The position numbers were made by a program, and so were the translations under genes. From assembly GCA_903848655.1 (NCBI GenBank), contig CAINGT010000071.1, forward strand, positions 1-34,366: a stretch of DNA of 34,366 bases, written 5' to 3'. The notes under the pieces are model-generated. The model had not been told where the DNA came from. It saw nothing but the letters and a program-made list of their open reading frames with translations, and searched no databases. This document shows, in pieces, positions 7,997 to 17,444 of the stretch (positions are counted from its first letter, which is position 1; every line of letters starts with the position of its first letter). The stretch comes from an uncultured Sphingomonadales bacterium. GTDB lineage: Bacteria; Pseudomonadota; Alphaproteobacteria; Sphingomonadales; Sphingomonadaceae.

Positions 7997-9445
7997 ATGG
8001 CCGTGACCAGTTGCTCTGCCTTGTTGCTGTTTGGCGCGACGGGTGATCTGTCGCGGCGGATGCTGCTGCCATCGCTGTTCGCGCTGCACGAAGACGATCT
8101 GATCGCGCCCGATTTGCGCATTATCGGCACCGCGCGGTCCAATCTGGATGATGCCGGGTTCCGCGCTTTTGCCAAAGCCGCGCTCGATGAATTCCTGCCC
8201 GCAGACCGCAAGGATCCGGCGCGACTGGCGGGGTTTTTTGACCGGCTGGCCTATCAGCCGCTCGATGCCTCTGATCTTGACGGGTTTGCCGCGCTCGCGG
8301 CCAAGCTGGGCGACACCAGCGCGGGCCTCGCGATTTTCCTGTCCACCGCGCCCGCCTTGTTTGAAGCGACGATTGCCGGGCTGCGCCATGCCGGCCTTGC
8401 GCATGACAATGTGCGCATCGGGTTGGAAAAGCCGTTGGGCAACGATCTGGCGAGCAGCGCGCGGATCAACGATGCCGTGGCCGCCGGATTTGCCGAGCGG
8501 CAGATTTTCCGCATCGATCACTATCTGGGCAAAGAAACGGTGCAGAACCTGATCGCGATGCGGTTTGGCAATGCGCTGTTCGAGCCGTTGTGGAATGCCG
8601 CGCATATCGATCATGTGCAGATTACCGTCAGCGAGACGGTCGGGCTGGAAGGGCGCAAGGGCTTTTACGACGATACCGGTGCCTTGCGCGACATGGTGCA
8701 GAACCATATGCTGCAATTGCTGGCGCTGACCGCGATGGAGCCGCCCGGCGATTACGACGCGACCTCGATCCGCGATGAAAAGGTTAAGCTGTTGCGCGCG
8801 CTGCGCCGCGTTGCCCCTGCCGAAATGGTGCGTGGGCAATATCGTGCGGGCGCGGTCGGCGGGCAAGCGGTGACGGGCTATGACGATGATCTGGGCCGCG
8901 CGTCGGATACCGAAACATTCGTGTCGATCAAGGCGCATATCGACAACTGGCGCTGGCAGGGGGTGCCGTTCTATTTGCGCCATGGCAAGCGGCTGGCCGA
9001 ACGGCGCAGCGAAATCGTTATCCATTTCAAAGACGTGCCGCACAATATCTTTGCCGACCGGGGCGGGCGCACGCGCGCCAACCGGCTGGTGATCCGCCTG
9101 CAACCCGAAGAATATGTGCGCTTGCAAGTCATGGCCAAACAGCCGGGGCTGGATCGCGGCGGGATCGTGCTGCGCGAGGTCAATCTCGATTTGTCGCTGA
9201 CCACCGCCTTTGCCAAAGCGCGCCGCCGCATCGCTTATGAACGGCTGCTGCTCGATCTGATCGAGGGCGAACAGACGCTGTTCGTGCGGCGCGATGAAGT
9301 TGAGGCGCAATGGCAGTGGATCGATGCGATCCGCGCGGTCTGGGCCAATGGCACCGACGAGATCAAGCCTTATACCGCCGGGGGCTGGGGGCCGAATGCG
9401 GCGATTGCGCTGACCGAGCGCGACGGGCGAAGCTGGAATGACTAG
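7997..9445 (+). CDS. zwf: Glucose-6-phosphate 1-dehydrogenase
   Basis: A 482-residue enzyme that oxidises glucose 6-phosphate to 6-phosphogluconolactone with NADP+ or NAD+. The N-terminal dinucleotide-binding motif FGATGDLSRR (G13 to R21) and the substrate/catalytic motif RIDHYLGKE (H175) are intact, and the length is normal. AAGGAG lies 9 nt before the ATG at 7997; the longer reading from GTG 7973 would include this ribosome-binding site and is rejected. It is the first gene of the ED operon and overlaps pgl by 8 nt. The nested palindrome upstream may regulate it. Confidence 0.97.
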   Translation: MAVTSCSALLLFGATGDLSRRMLLPSLFALHEDDLIAPDLRIIGTARSNLDDAGFRAFAKAALDEFLPADRKDPARLAGFFDRLAYQPLDASDLDGFAALAAKLGDTSAGLAIFLSTAPALFEATIAGLRHAGLAHDNVRIGLEKPLGNDLASSARINDAVAAGFAERQIFRIDHYLGKETVQNLIAMRFGNALFEPLWNAAHIDHVQITVSETVGLEGRKGFYDDTGALRDMVQNHMLQLLALTAMEPPGDYDATSIRDEKVKLLRALRRVAPAEMVRGQYRAGAVGGQAVTGYDDDLGRASDTETFVSIKAHIDNWRWQGVPFYLRHGKRLAERRSEIVIHFKDVPHNIFADRGGRTRANRLVIRLQPEEYVRLQVMAKQPGLDRGGIVLREVNLDLSLTTAFAKARRRIAYERLLLDLIEGEQTLFVRRDEVEAQWQWIDAIRAVWANGTDEIKPYTAGGWGPNAAIALTERDGRSWND

Positions 9446-10049
9446 TGTAAGCTGGGCCGATCCGGGCGATGCCGCTGCCGTTGCCGCGCGGATCGCGGGC
9501 GAACTGGGGCAGGGCGGGCCGCTGCGGTTTGCCTTTACCGGCGGATCGACCCCGCGCAAAGTGCTGGCGCTGCTGGCCGGGCGTGATCTTGACTGGTCGC
9601 GCGTCACGATCACGCTGACCGATGACCGGTGTGTGCCCGACGATCATCCTGCATCGAATTTCGGCGCATTGCAGGCCGCGCTGGCGACCAGCGGGGCTAC
9701 CTTTGAGCGGCTGGTAGCCGGTGCGCGCGTCGCACCGTTCGATCTGGTGTGGCTGGGGATGGGCGAAGACGGGCATATTGCCTCGCTGTTTCCGCAGATG
9801 GTGGCCGAGCCGGGCACGGGCGCGACGGTGATCGCCACCACCCCGATCCCGCTGCCGCCCGAAGCGCCCTATGACCGGCTGACGCTGACCCTGCCCGCGC
9901 TGCGCGCCACGCGCGCCATCATTCTGGTGGTGACAGGGGCGCGCAAACGTGCGCTGATCGAACGCGTGCTGGCGGGGGGCGAAGACTATCCTGTATCCGG
10001 CATCCTGCATGGCGATGGCCCGCCGGTGACGATCTATTGGAGCGAATGA
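9438..10049 (+). CDS. pgl: 6-phosphogluconolactonase, DevB type
   Basis: A 203-residue lactonase converting 6-phosphoglucono-1,5-lactone to 6-phosphogluconate. Family motifs are present: TGGSTPRKV near the N-terminus, [16 protein letters not shown] in the middle, and [15 protein letters not shown] holding the catalytic His. It is slightly short compared with the usual 220-250 residues but complete. Its ATG lies inside the last codons of zwf (8-nt overlap), and its stop overlaps the first possible start of edd, so the three genes are translationally coupled. Confidence 0.95.
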   Translation: MTSVSWADPGDAAAVAARIAGELGQGGPLRFAFTGGSTPRKVLALLAGRDLDWSRVTITLTDDRCVPDDHPASNFGALQAALATSGATFERLVAGARVAPFDLVWLGMGEDGHIASLFPQMVAEPGTGATVIATTPIPLPPEAPYDRLTLTLPALRATRAIILVVTGARKRALIERVLAGGEDYPVSGILHGDGPPVTIYWSE

Positions 10050-11869
10050 TGGCGCTGAACCCTGTTGTCGCCCGTGTGACCGACCGCATTATCGCGCGCT
10101 CAGCGCAGACTCGCGCGGCCTATCTCGATCTGATCGACCGCGCCCGGCACGAAGGGCTTGACCGGCCCCGGCTGTCGTGCGGCAATCTGGCACATGGGTT
10201 TGCTGCGGCGGGCGAAGACAAAGCGGTGATCCGCGCGGGCGGCGCGGTCAATATCGGCATTGTCACCGCTTATAACGATATGCTGTCGGCGCATCAGCCT
10301 TATGGCCGCTATCCCGAACAGATCAAACTGTTCGCACGCGAAGCCGGGGCCACTGCGCAAGTCGCGGGCGGGGTGCCAGCGATGTGCGACGGGGTAACGC
10401 AAGGCCAGCCGTCGATGGAATTGTCGCTGTTCAGCCGCGATACGATTGCCATGGGCACGGCGGTCGCCCTGAGCCACGGCATGTTCGAAGCCGCGCTGTT
10501 GCTGGGAATTTGCGACAAGATCGTGCCGGGCTTGCTGATTGGAGCATTGCGTTTTGGCCATTTGCCGACTATTCTGATCCCCGCCGGGCCAATGCCCACC
10601 GGGCTGGCAAACAAGGAAAAAGTGCGTATCCGGCAACTGTATGCCGAAGGCAAAGTCGGGCGCGACGAATTGCTCGACAGCGAAAGCGCCAGCTATCACA
10701 GCGCGGGCACGTGCACGTTCTATGGCACCGCCAATTCCAACCAGATGATGATGGACATGATGGGGCTGCACATGCCGGGATCGAGCTTTGTGCTGCCCGG
10801 CACCAAGCTGCGCCAGGAATTGACCCGCGCCGCCACCCGGCGCGTGGTCGATATCGGCTGGCAGGGCGATGATTACCGCCCGCTCGGGCGCTGTGTCGAT
10901 GAACGCGCGATTGTCAACGCGGTGGTCGGGCTGCTCGCGACCGGCGGATCGACCAACCATGTCATCCATATTCCCGCCATCGCGCGCGCGGCGGGCATCC
11001 AGATCGACTGGACCGATATGGATGACTTGTCGCGCGCGGTGCCGCTGATCGCCAATGTCTATCCCAACGGCGCGGGCGATGTGAACGCATTTGCCGCCGC
11101 CGGGGGGATGCCTTATGTCATCGCCGAACTGGTCGGCGCGGGGCTGGCGCATGACGATATCCGCACCGTCTATGGCGCATCGCTGGCCGATGGCGCGCAA
11201 CAGCCGGTGATCGAAGACGATGCGCTGGTGTGGCACCCGGCCCCGACCGTCAGCAGCGATGCCACGTTGTTGCGCCCGGTATCTGCGCCGTTTCAACCCG
11301 AAGGCGGGCTGGCGCTGGTGTCGGGCAATCTTGGGCGCGGCACGATCAAGACAAGCGCGGTTGACCGGTCACGCTGGACGATTGAGGCCCCGGCACGGGT
11401 GTTTGCCGATCAGAACGCGGTGATCGCCGCGTTCAAGGCGGGGGAACTGGATCGCGATGTCGTGGTGGTGGTGCGGTTTCAAGGCCCGGCGGCCAATGGA
11501 ATGCCCGAACTGCACAAGCTGACGCCGTCGCTCGGCGTGTTGCAGGATCGCGGGTTTCGTGTGGCACTGGTGACTGACGGGCGCATGTCGGGTGCATCGG
11601 GCAAAGTCCCGGCGGCGATCCATGTTACGCCCGAAGCAATTCGCGGCGGGCCGCTGGCGCTGCTGCGCGATGGCGATGTGGTGCGCGTGTGTGCGCAGAC
11701 GGGCACGCTGGAGGCACGGGTCGATCCCGGCGAATGGGCCGCGCGCAACCCGGCGCCTGCGCCGGACGATGCGCTTGGCGTGGGCCGCGAGCTGTTTGCA
11801 CTGATGCGTGCGCATTGCGATACTGCCGAACGCGGCGGATCGGCGATGCTGGCGGCGGCGGGGTTATAA
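10049..11869 (+). CDS. edd: 6-phosphogluconate dehydratase
   Basis: A 606-residue IlvD/Edd-family dehydratase making 2-keto-3-deoxy-6-phosphogluconate. Iron-sulfur ligand cysteines are visible in [10 protein letters not shown] and [15 protein letters not shown]. The C-terminal [15 protein letters not shown] is the family signature. GGAG is followed by two adjacent ATGs (10046, 10049). I prefer 10049 for spacing and because [11 protein letters not shown] aligns with the usual Edd N-terminus; the alternative adds one residue. The partner aldolase gene eda is not in this window, so KDPG cleavage must be encoded elsewhere. Confidence 0.96.
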   Translation: MALNPVVARVTDRIIARSAQTRAAYLDLIDRARHEGLDRPRLSCGNLAHGFAAAGEDKAVIRAGGAVNIGIVTAYNDMLSAHQPYGRYPEQIKLFAREAGATAQVAGGVPAMCDGVTQGQPSMELSLFSRDTIAMGTAVALSHGMFEAALLLGICDKIVPGLLIGALRFGHLPTILIPAGPMPTGLANKEKVRIRQLYAEGKVGRDELLDSESASYHSAGTCTFYGTANSNQMMMDMMGLHMPGSSFVLPGTKLRQELTRAATRRVVDIGWQGDDYRPLGRCVDERAIVNAVVGLLATGGSTNHVIHIPAIARAAGIQIDWTDMDDLSRAVPLIANVYPNGAGDVNAFAAAGGMPYVIAELVGAGLAHDDIRTVYGASLADGAQQPVIEDDALVWHPAPTVSSDATLLRPVSAPFQPEGGLALVSGNLGRGTIKTSAVDRSRWTIEAPARVFADQNAVIAAFKAGELDRDVVVVVRFQGPAANGMPELHKLTPSLGVLQDRGFRVALVTDGRMSGASGKVPAAIHVTPEAIRGGPLALLRDGDVVRVCAQTGTLEARVDPGEWAARNPAPAPDDALGVGRELFALMRAHCDTAERGGSAMLAAAGL

Positions 11870-11894
11870 TCTGACGGTTGGGGGAGAAGGCGTC

Positions 11895-12866
11895 GTGCAC
11901 CTAGTGGCAGTGGATATCGGGGGCACCCATGCCCGGTTTGCGCTGGCGCGCGTGGCGCATGGCGCGGTGGTCGAGCTGGGCGCGGCGATCACGCTCAAGA
12001 CCGCCGATCACGCCAGCTTTCAACTCGCGTGGCAGGAATTTGCGCGCCAAGTCGGCAGTCCGCTGCCCAATGCCACCGCGATTGCCGTGGCTGGCCCGGT
12101 GGGGGGCGAGATCATCCGCTTTACCAACAATCCGTGGATCATCCGTCCGGCGCTGATCCCTGAAAAGCTGGGGGCAGACCGGTTTGTCGTGGTCAACGAC
12201 TTTGCCGCCGTGGCCCACGCCGTGGCGCAAGCCGATCCTGCCCATTTCCTCCATGTCTGCGGCCCGATGCAGGCTTTGCCCGAACAAGGCGCGATCAGCG
12301 TGGTCGGCCCCGGTACCGGGCTGGGGGTGGCCCTGCTGCTGCGCCAGCCGCATGGCTATCATGTGCAACCGACCGAAGGCGGGCATATCGACTATGCCCC
12401 GCTCGATGGCATCGAAGACCAGATCCTCGACCGTTTGCGCCGCCGCCATCGCCGCGTTTCGGTCGAACGCGTGGTGGCCGGGCCGGGGCTGGTGGACATT
12501 TACGAAACGCTTGCCGCCATCGAAGGCCGTGCGATTGCGCAAGCCGATGACAAGGCGCTGTGGGCCACCGGGATCAATGGCAGCGATGCGCTGGCGGCAG
12601 CGGCGGTTGACCGGTTCTGCCTGTCGCTCGGCAGCGTGGCGGGTGATCTGGCGCTGGCGCACGGGGCCAGCGCCTTGGTGCTGGCGGGCGGGCTGGGCTT
12701 GCGCATCCGCGATACGCTGGTCACATCGGGTTTTGCCGACCGGTTCAGCGCCAAAGGCCGGTTCGAAGGGATGATGAAGGCGATGCCGGTCAAGCTGATT
12801 ACCCACCCGCAGCCCGGCCTGTTCGGCGCGGCGGCGGCGTTTGCCCAGCGGTATCGCGAAGCCTGA
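11895..12866 (+). CDS. glk: Glucokinase
   Basis: A 323-residue ROK-independent bacterial glucokinase (Glk family), phosphorylating glucose with ATP. It shows the phosphate-1 loop [12 protein letters not shown], the sugar-binding [20 protein letters not shown], the [10 protein letters not shown] substrate motif, and a C-terminal LAGGLG. The start is most likely GTG at 11895, preceded by GGAGAAGG; an ORF opening at 11808 would overlap edd by over 60 nt and adds a non-family N-terminus. The intergenic gap to edd is 25 nt, so it belongs to the ED operon and completes the route from free glucose. Confidence 0.95.
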   Translation: MHLVAVDIGGTHARFALARVAHGAVVELGAAITLKTADHASFQLAWQEFARQVGSPLPNATAIAVAGPVGGEIIRFTNNPWIIRPALIPEKLGADRFVVVNDFAAVAHAVAQADPAHFLHVCGPMQALPEQGAISVVGPGTGLGVALLLRQPHGYHVQPTEGGHIDYAPLDGIEDQILDRLRRRHRRVSVERVVAGPGLVDIYETLAAIEGRAIAQADDKALWATGINGSDALAAAAVDRFCLSLGSVAGDLALAHGASALVLAGGLGLRIRDTLVTSGFADRFSAKGRFEGMMKAMPVKLITHPQPGLFGAAAAFAQRYREA

Positions 12867-12879
12867 TCGGACCAGCGCG

Positions 12880-13251
12880 ATGCACTTGAACCACGACCCC
12901 GCCGCGCCCCCCGCCGACCAGATCGATTTTGCCGATTTTCTTCGCGTCGATATCCGCATCGGCACGGTGGTCGCCGCCGAACACTACCCAGAGGCGCGCA
13001 AGCCCAGTCTGAAGCTGCGGATCGACTTTGGCCCCGCCATCGGCGAACGCACATCGAGCGCGCAGATTGCCACGCGTTATGACCCCGCCGCGCTGATCGG
13101 CCGCCAGATCGCCGCCGTCGTCAATTTTCCCCCGCGCCAGATCGGCAAAATGATTTCGCAAGTGCTGACCATCGGGTTTGCCGATGCGCAAGGGCAGGTC
13201 GTGCTGTTTTCGCCCGACCACCCGGTGCCCAATGGATCGCGGCTGTTTTGA
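12880..13251 (+). CDS. CsaA-like tRNA-binding/OB-fold protein
   Basis: A 123-residue single OB-fold of the EMAP-II/MetRS C-terminal type, matching CsaA (described as a tRNA-binding protein with export-chaperone activity in Bacillus). Visible signatures are FLRVDIRIGTVVAAE, the substrate-fold strand KPSLKLRIDFG, GKMISQVLTIGF, and the ending PVPNGSRLF. It starts 14 nt after glk and is probably the tail gene of the ED transcript, without an obvious metabolic link. The ribosome-binding site is weak. A family B repeat follows its stop and separates it from the convergent aroB. Confidence 0.9.
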   Translation: MHLNHDPAAPPADQIDFADFLRVDIRIGTVVAAEHYPEARKPSLKLRIDFGPAIGERTSSAQIATRYDPAALIGRQIAAVVNFPPRQIGKMISQVLTIGFADAQGQVVLFSPDHPVPNGSRLF

Positions 13252-13270
13252 CCCACGAGCAGATCGCCCC

Positions 13271-13417
13271 AAATTCCTCCCCCCTTGGGGGAGGTGGCAG
13301 CCCGCAGGGCTGACGGAGGGGGCGCAACCTTACGAATTCGCACGATAATCTGTCTTAGAACCCCCTCCGTCAGCGCTCTGCGCTGCCACCTCCCCCAAAG
13401 AGGGAGGACCTGGATTC
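13271..13417. repeat. Family B palindromic repeat, intact copy
   Basis: A long imperfect inverted repeat lies between convergent csaA-like and aroB genes. The left side (GGGGGAGGTGGCAG...CTGACGGAGGGGG, to 13322) mirrors the right side (CCCCCTCCGTCAG...CTGCCACCTCCCCC, 13361-13396) around a loop containing GCACGATAATCTG. Small hairpins such as CCCCCTTGGGGG are nested in it. It is the uninterrupted counterpart of the copy at 1-277 and may act as a two-way terminator. The conserved flank CGAATAGCG-like sequence runs into the aroB stop. Confidence 0.85.
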
Positions 13418-13418
13418 G

Positions 13419-14540
13419 CTATGCGCCTCGCGCCAGTTCATCGTCGAGGAACCGGGCGATGTCGGTGATCGCGACATCGCGCGCCACGAACGTCTGGCCG
13501 ATGCCGCGCAGCAGCAGGAAGGGCAGCGTGCCGGCATCCATTTTCTTGTCGTGGAGCATATGATCGGCCAGCCGCCGTCCGTCGCAGCCGAGCGCCAGCG
13601 GCGCAAGCGTGGTGGGCAGGCCGACCGTGGCCAGATGCGCGGCGATGCGCGCGGCATCGGCTTCGCGCATCAGCCCTTGGCGCGCTGAAAACCGCGCTGC
13701 CAAGACCATCCCCAGCGCGACGCCTTCGCCGTGCAGCAGCCGATCGGAAAATCCGGTCTGCGCTTCGAGCGCGTGGCCAAAGGTATGACCAAGATTGAGC
13801 AGTGCGCGCACCCCGGTCAGCTCCTTTTCATCCGCCGCGACAATCCGCGCTTTGGCGGTCACGCTGCGGGCAATCGCGGTTACGCGCGCTGCGGTGTCAC
13901 CGTCGATCAGCGCTGGCCCGTGGCGTTCGCACCAGTCGAAGAATGCGGGATCGTCGATCAGGCCATATTTGACGACTTCGGCATAACCGGCGCGGATTTC
14001 GCGCGGGGGCAGCGTGTCGAGCGTGGCCGGATCGGCGATCACCAGCGCGGGCTGGTGAAACGCGCCGACCAGATTCTTGCCCGCTGCGGTGTTGATCGCG
14101 GTCTTGCCGCCCACGCTCGAATCGACTTGCGCCAGCAATGTCGTCGGGATCTGGATGAAGCCGCAGCCGCGCTTGACAATGGCGGCGGCAAACCCGGTCA
14201 GATCGCCGATCACCCCGCCACCCAGCGCGATCACCCGGTCGCGCCGTTCGATTTCCGCGTCGATCAGAAAATCGACGACTTGCGCCAGATGCACCCACGA
14301 TTTGGTCGCTTCGCCCGGCGGCAGTACCAGCCAGCGCGCGGTGATCGATGCCGCACCGAGCGCGGCATCGACCCGCGCGCGCCACAGCGCGGCAACATGC
14401 GCGTCGGTCACAATCGGCACGACCGGCTTGCGCAAGAACGGGCTTAGCTCGGCACCCAACCGGTCGATCAGCCCGGGTGCGATGCGCACGTCATAAGGCG
14501 CGCCGGCAATGGCGACGCTGACGCGTGCGGACGGGCTCAT
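13419..14540 (-). CDS. aroB: 3-dehydroquinate synthase
   Basis: A 373-residue enzyme converting DAHP to 3-dehydroquinate in the shikimate pathway, NAD+ and metal dependent. The nucleotide-binding GGGVIGDLTGF, the substrate loop QVDSSVGGKTAIN, GKNLVGAF, AEVVKYGLI (metal Glu), and the metal His motifs LGHTFGHALE and LHGEGVALGM are all intact. The ATG at 14540 overlaps the aroK stop in an ATGA arrangement, showing translational coupling; an ATG at 14546 is also possible. The gene end (GCA TAG) merges with the conserved edge of the family B repeat. Confidence 0.96.
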   Translation of the reverse strand: MSPSARVSVAIAGAPYDVRIAPGLIDRLGAELSPFLRKPVVPIVTDAHVAALWRARVDAALGAASITARWLVLPPGEATKSWVHLAQVVDFLIDAEIERRDRVIALGGGVIGDLTGFAAAIVKRGCGFIQIPTTLLAQVDSSVGGKTAINTAAGKNLVGAFHQPALVIADPATLDTLPPREIRAGYAEVVKYGLIDDPAFFDWCERHGPALIDGDTAARVTAIARSVTAKARIVAADEKELTGVRALLNLGHTFGHALEAQTGFSDRLLHGEGVALGMVLAARFSARQGLMREADAARIAAHLATVGLPTTLAPLALGCDGRRLADHMLHDKKMDAGTLPFLLLRGIGQTFVARDVAITDIARFLDDELARGA

Positions 14541-15106
14541 AGCCATGCGTCGATAGCCTTGAGAATCGTCGAGACGGTGACACTGTGCGGGTGATGCCCG
14601 CTCATCACATGGATCGGGGCTTGGGCATAGGCGGGCGCGCGGTCTTCGCGCAAGCGGGCCAGAATCACGCGCGGATCGCCCTGCCGCAGCAGCGGGCGGT
14701 TGTCCTTGCGCGCCACCCGTTCAACCAGCGTGTCGAGATCGCTGTCGATCCACACCGCCAGCGCGCGTTCGCCGATCAGCGCGCGCGTGGCCGGATCGAC
14801 AAAGGCTCCGCCGCCGGTTGCCAGCACTTTGCGGTGCGCGCCATCGCCGACCAGCCGCGCGATCACCCGCCGTTCGCCATCGCGGAAATAGGTTTCGCCA
14901 AACCGTTCAAAAATTTCGGGGATCGGCATATGCGCGGCGCGCTCGATTTCTTCGTCCGCATCGACGAACGGCAATGCCAGCAACGACGCCAGCTTGCGCC
15001 CGACCGTGGTCTTGCCCACCCCCATCATGCCGACCAGCACCACCGACCGGTCAAGCCGCCGGGCGATCCGCTGAATATCGGCATGAGAGAGGGTGTCGCG
15101 CTCCAT
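14537..15106 (-). CDS. aroK: Shikimate kinase
   Basis: A 189-residue kinase adding phosphate to shikimate. The Walker A loop is GMMGVGKTT (G26-T34), followed by the shikimate-binding DADEEIE. The TGGGAF loop and the lid/adenine region with KDNRPLL and REDRAPAYAQA are present. The ATG at 15106 gives a normal N-terminal extension before the first strand; the ribosome-binding site is weak, and longer readings run into the upstream divergent gene's leader. It forms the standard aroK-aroB pair with 4-nt overlap. Confidence 0.95.
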   Translation of the reverse strand: MERDTLSHADIQRIARRLDRSVVLVGMMGVGKTTVGRKLASLLALPFVDADEEIERAAHMPIPEIFERFGETYFRDGERRVIARLVGDGAHRKVLATGGGAFVDPATRALIGERALAVWIDSDLDTLVERVARKDNRPLLRQGDPRVILARLREDRAPAYAQAPIHVMSGHHPHSVTVSTILKAIDAWL

Positions 15107-15203
15107 TGCCGGGCTGCCTATAGTTGCGCTAGGGCCAAGTGCAAGCGGACGTGCCCGCCGGAGTGGCGGGTGGTAGCGGCGGCACAGCGACAAAGGCAAG
15201 AGC

Positions 15204-15353
15204 GTGAAGATCGGGACCGGACTGGCAACTGGCGGGGTGATCGTGCTGGCGATGGTGGTGGCGCTGGCCGTGATCGCGTGGATCAAGGGCGGGGCGCAGC
15301 GGCGTCAGATCATCGAGATTCCGGTCGCCAGTGGCGCGGTGCGCGGGGCATGA
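15204..15353 (+). CDS. Small single-pass membrane protein, 49 aa, unrecognised
   Basis: Starting at GTG 15204 and stopping at 15351-15353. The protein begins KIGTGLATGG, has one strong transmembrane helix (VIVLAMVVALAVIAWI, about residues 12-29), and ends with a short basic then neutral tail (KGGAQRRQIIEIP). Its stop overlaps the ATG of the next gene (ATGA at 15350-15353), the best evidence that it is translated. AAAGGCAAGAG precedes the GTG. It is divergent from aroK by about 97 nt. No family was recognised. It may be a membrane partner of the following exported protein. Confidence 0.6.
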   Translation: MKIGTGLATGGVIVLAMVVALAVIAWIKGGAQRRQIIEIPVASGAVRGA

Positions 15354-17269
15354 CCGCGCGGCGCGCGGCTTTGGCGGTGCTGGGCGTGCTGCTGGCGGGC
15401 AGTGTGGGTACGATGGTGGCGGCGCAAGTGTCGCTGCTGCCGCCCGGGCTGGATGATCGCCCGGCCCCCCGCCCCCGCGCCACGCCAACGCCGCGCGCAA
15501 CACCAACACCGCGCGCGACGCCAACGCCGCGCGCAACGCCCGCTCCAAAACCGGCGCCCACGGTACGCGCCACCTCCGCGCCGCCGACCGCAACCGCGCG
15601 CCCCGCGCCTGCTCCGCCACGAACACTGCCGCCATCGCCCCCGCCTGTTGCGGCGGCCACGGCGGACAATGCCGCAGCGCCCGCAAGCGATCCATTGGAC
15701 AACATCGATTCGGCGTTGATCGACCAAGTGGTGCGCAAAGTCGCACCGCATTTCGATATTCCACCCGATGCGCAACGCAGCCTCGACCGTGTCGGTTTTC
15801 TCGCCGAAGCCGATGGCGGGCTGCCAGCCACGAGCACGCATTATCTTAGCGGTGACTATGTCGGTGCGCTGTTGGGGCGGATGCAAGGCCCGCTGGTGTC
15901 ACGCTGGGGCCATATCCTGTTGCGCCGGGTGCTGGCCAGCCGGCTCGATACCCCGGTCGGGATGAACGGGGCCGATTGGGCCGCGCTGCGCGCGGCGCTG
16001 CTGCTGCGCATGGGCGAAGCCGATGCCGCGCGCGCGCTGGTGCAGGAAGTCGATAGCGGGTTCTATACCCGCGATCTCGAAGATGCGGCGATGGCAAGCT
16101 ATCTGGCCACCGCCGATCCGGTCGGGCTGTGCCCGATTACCGCGCTGACCGCCGCCACCCGGCCCGGTTGGGACTGGGATCTGGCGCGATCAATCTGTCT
16201 GGCGTTCAACGGGGCCGAAGGCTCGCCCGCGCTGGCGCAGCTTGATCGTGCGTTGAAGCGCGACGATGCGGCGCGGCTCGATGTCTTGCTTGCGCAGAAA
16301 TTCGCCGGAGCGGCCAATACCACGCACCGTGCGGTGCAGATCGAATGGCGTGATGGCGACGGGTTAAGCGCGTGGCGCACGGGCCTGAGCTTTGCCACTG
16401 GCAGCGAACCACCCGAAGCGCTGCGGCGCAAGGATTGGGCGACATATGCGCTGGTGGCGAGCCGCGCGCCGATGCTGGGGCTCGCCAGCCGCGCCGCCGC
16501 AGCCGACCAGACCGCGGCCATCGGCGTGCTGTCGAGCGCGGCGATGGTCGATCTCTATGCGCAGATCGCCGCGTTGCAGGAACCGGACGCGGTGTGGGGT
16601 CCGCTGGCGCAGCAGTTGCGCACGGCTTACGTCGCGCCCGATGCGGGCGACCGGCTGGCGGCGATCAAGGCGCTGTGGGGCGATGACAGCGATCCGGTGC
16701 GGCTGATGTCGCGCGGTGTGCTGACCGCCTATGCCGCCGCGCGGATTTCCCCCGATGCCGCGCTGGCGAACGATGCACCGCGGCTGCTGGCGGCGATGCT
16801 CAGCGCCGGGCTTGATCGCAATGCCGTGCGCTGGGCACCGGTGGTGGCAGTGGGCAGCCATGCCTGGGGGATCATCGCAGTGGCTGCCCCGGCCAAGCTG
16901 GCCCCGGTAACCGCCACCACGCTTGGCGCGTTTCGCGATGCGGATAGCAGCCCGGCGCGGCTGCGGTCGGGATTGCTGCTGGCCGGGTTGATCGGGCTGG
17001 GCCGGGTCGATCCGCAGACCGCGCGCGATTTTGCCGGGCAACTGGGGTTCGATAGCGGTCGGCGCAGCCGCTGGAGCGATGCCATTGACGCCGCGGCAGC
17101 ATCGGGCAATCCCGCGCTGGTGGCGATGCTGGCGGGATATGGTATGCAGGGCGCGGGCTGGAACCGCATGACCCCGCTGCATTTGCAGCATATCGTCGGC
17201 GCGTTGCGGCAAGTCGGGCTGGAGGCAGAGGCGCGGATGATCGCCGCCGAAGCCGTCGCGCAAAGCTGA
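15350..17269 (+). CDS. Exported or anchored proline-rich alpha-helical protein, unrecognised
   Basis: A 639-residue protein starting at the ATG overlapping the 49-aa gene. A hydrophobic segment at about residues 6-25 is a signal peptide or anchor. Then comes a Pro/Thr/Ala-rich linker (about 33-112) with TPTPRA repeats at 41-64. The remaining 520 residues look entirely alpha-helical, rich in Ala/Leu with helix-turn-helix spacing such as LLLRMGEADAARALV, suggesting a TPR-like solenoid. No catalytic motif was recognised. The architecture fits an envelope protein reaching through peptidoglycan with a periplasmic interaction domain; this is inference. It is followed by a family A repeat and xerD. 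Confidence 0.75.
   Translation: MTARRAALAVLGVLLAGSVGTMVAAQVSLLPPGLDDRPAPRPRATPTPRATPTPRATPTPRATPAPKPAPTVRATSAPPTATARPAPAPPRTLPPSPPPVAAATADNAAAPASDPLDNIDSALIDQVVRKVAPHFDIPPDAQRSLDRVGFLAEADGGLPATSTHYLSGDYVGALLGRMQGPLVSRWGHILLRRVLASRLDTPVGMNGADWAALRAALLLRMGEADAARALVQEVDSGFYTRDLEDAAMASYLATADPVGLCPITALTAATRPGWDWDLARSICLAFNGAEGSPALAQLDRALKRDDAARLDVLLAQKFAGAANTTHRAVQIEWRDGDGLSAWRTGLSFATGSEPPEALRRKDWATYALVASRAPMLGLASRAAAADQTAAIGVLSSAAMVDLYAQIAALQEPDAVWGPLAQQLRTAYVAPDAGDRLAAIKALWGDDSDPVRLMSRGVLTAYAAARISPDAALANDAPRLLAAMLSAGLDRNAVRWAPVVAVGSHAWGIIAVAAPAKLAPVTATTLGAFRDADSSPARLRSGLLLAGLIGLGRVDPQTARDFAGQLGFDSGRRSRWSDAIDAAAASGNPALVAMLAGYGMQGAGWNRMTPLHLQHIVGALRQVGLEAEARMIAAEAVAQS
15470..15541 (+). repeat. 18-bp tandem repeat encoding TPTPRA
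   Basis: About three and a half near-identical 18-bp units (CGCGCAACGCCAACGCCG-like, with synonymous changes) inside the proline-rich linker. Third-base variation among units (ACG, ACA) shows the repeat has aged and is maintained at protein level. Confidence 0.8.
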
Positions 17270-17272
17270 TGA

Positions 17273-17440
17273 GAGCGTGATGCGAAAAAGTGGGAACCGG
17301 TTTTTCGCAATAAATCACGCGAAAACAAAGACTCTAGAGCGTGATGCGAGCCGCAGGCCACCGAAGGTAAAAAGTGGGAACCGGTTTTTACCTTCGGTGG
17401 ACTGCGGCTCGCAAAAATCACGCGAAAACAAAGACTCTAG
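17273..17440. repeat. Family A composite repeat, two tandem units, copy A3
   Basis: Two units each run from GAGCGTGATGCG to AAAACAAAGACTCTAG. The first (17273-17335) has a small hairpin around GTGGGAACCGG. The second (from 17337) carries an enlarged stem: 29-nt arms at 17345-17373 and 17385-17413 with a single mismatch. This adds the GCCGCAGGCCACCGAAGG module. The block fills the gap between the 639-aa gene stop (17269) and the xerD start (17445), so it must be transcribed if xerD is read from upstream. Confidence 0.85.
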
Positions 17441-17444
17441 CGGC

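Noticed and set aside
7943..9613. 556-aa open frame antisense to zwf
   Set aside because: It mirrors the codon periodicity of a GC-rich gene on the other strand, shows no family motif, and would cover zwf, whose motifs are all intact. Similar long antisense frames over the FAD gene (2427-3512), edd (10100-11296), pdhB (21643-22950) and eat (32807-33928) were left out for the same reason.
14585..15349. Extended N-terminus of the 639-aa protein (894-aa reading)
   Set aside because: The extra 255 residues are antisense to aroK and cover the 49-aa gene. The ATG at 15350 is followed by a signal-like segment and overlaps a stop in ATGA form.
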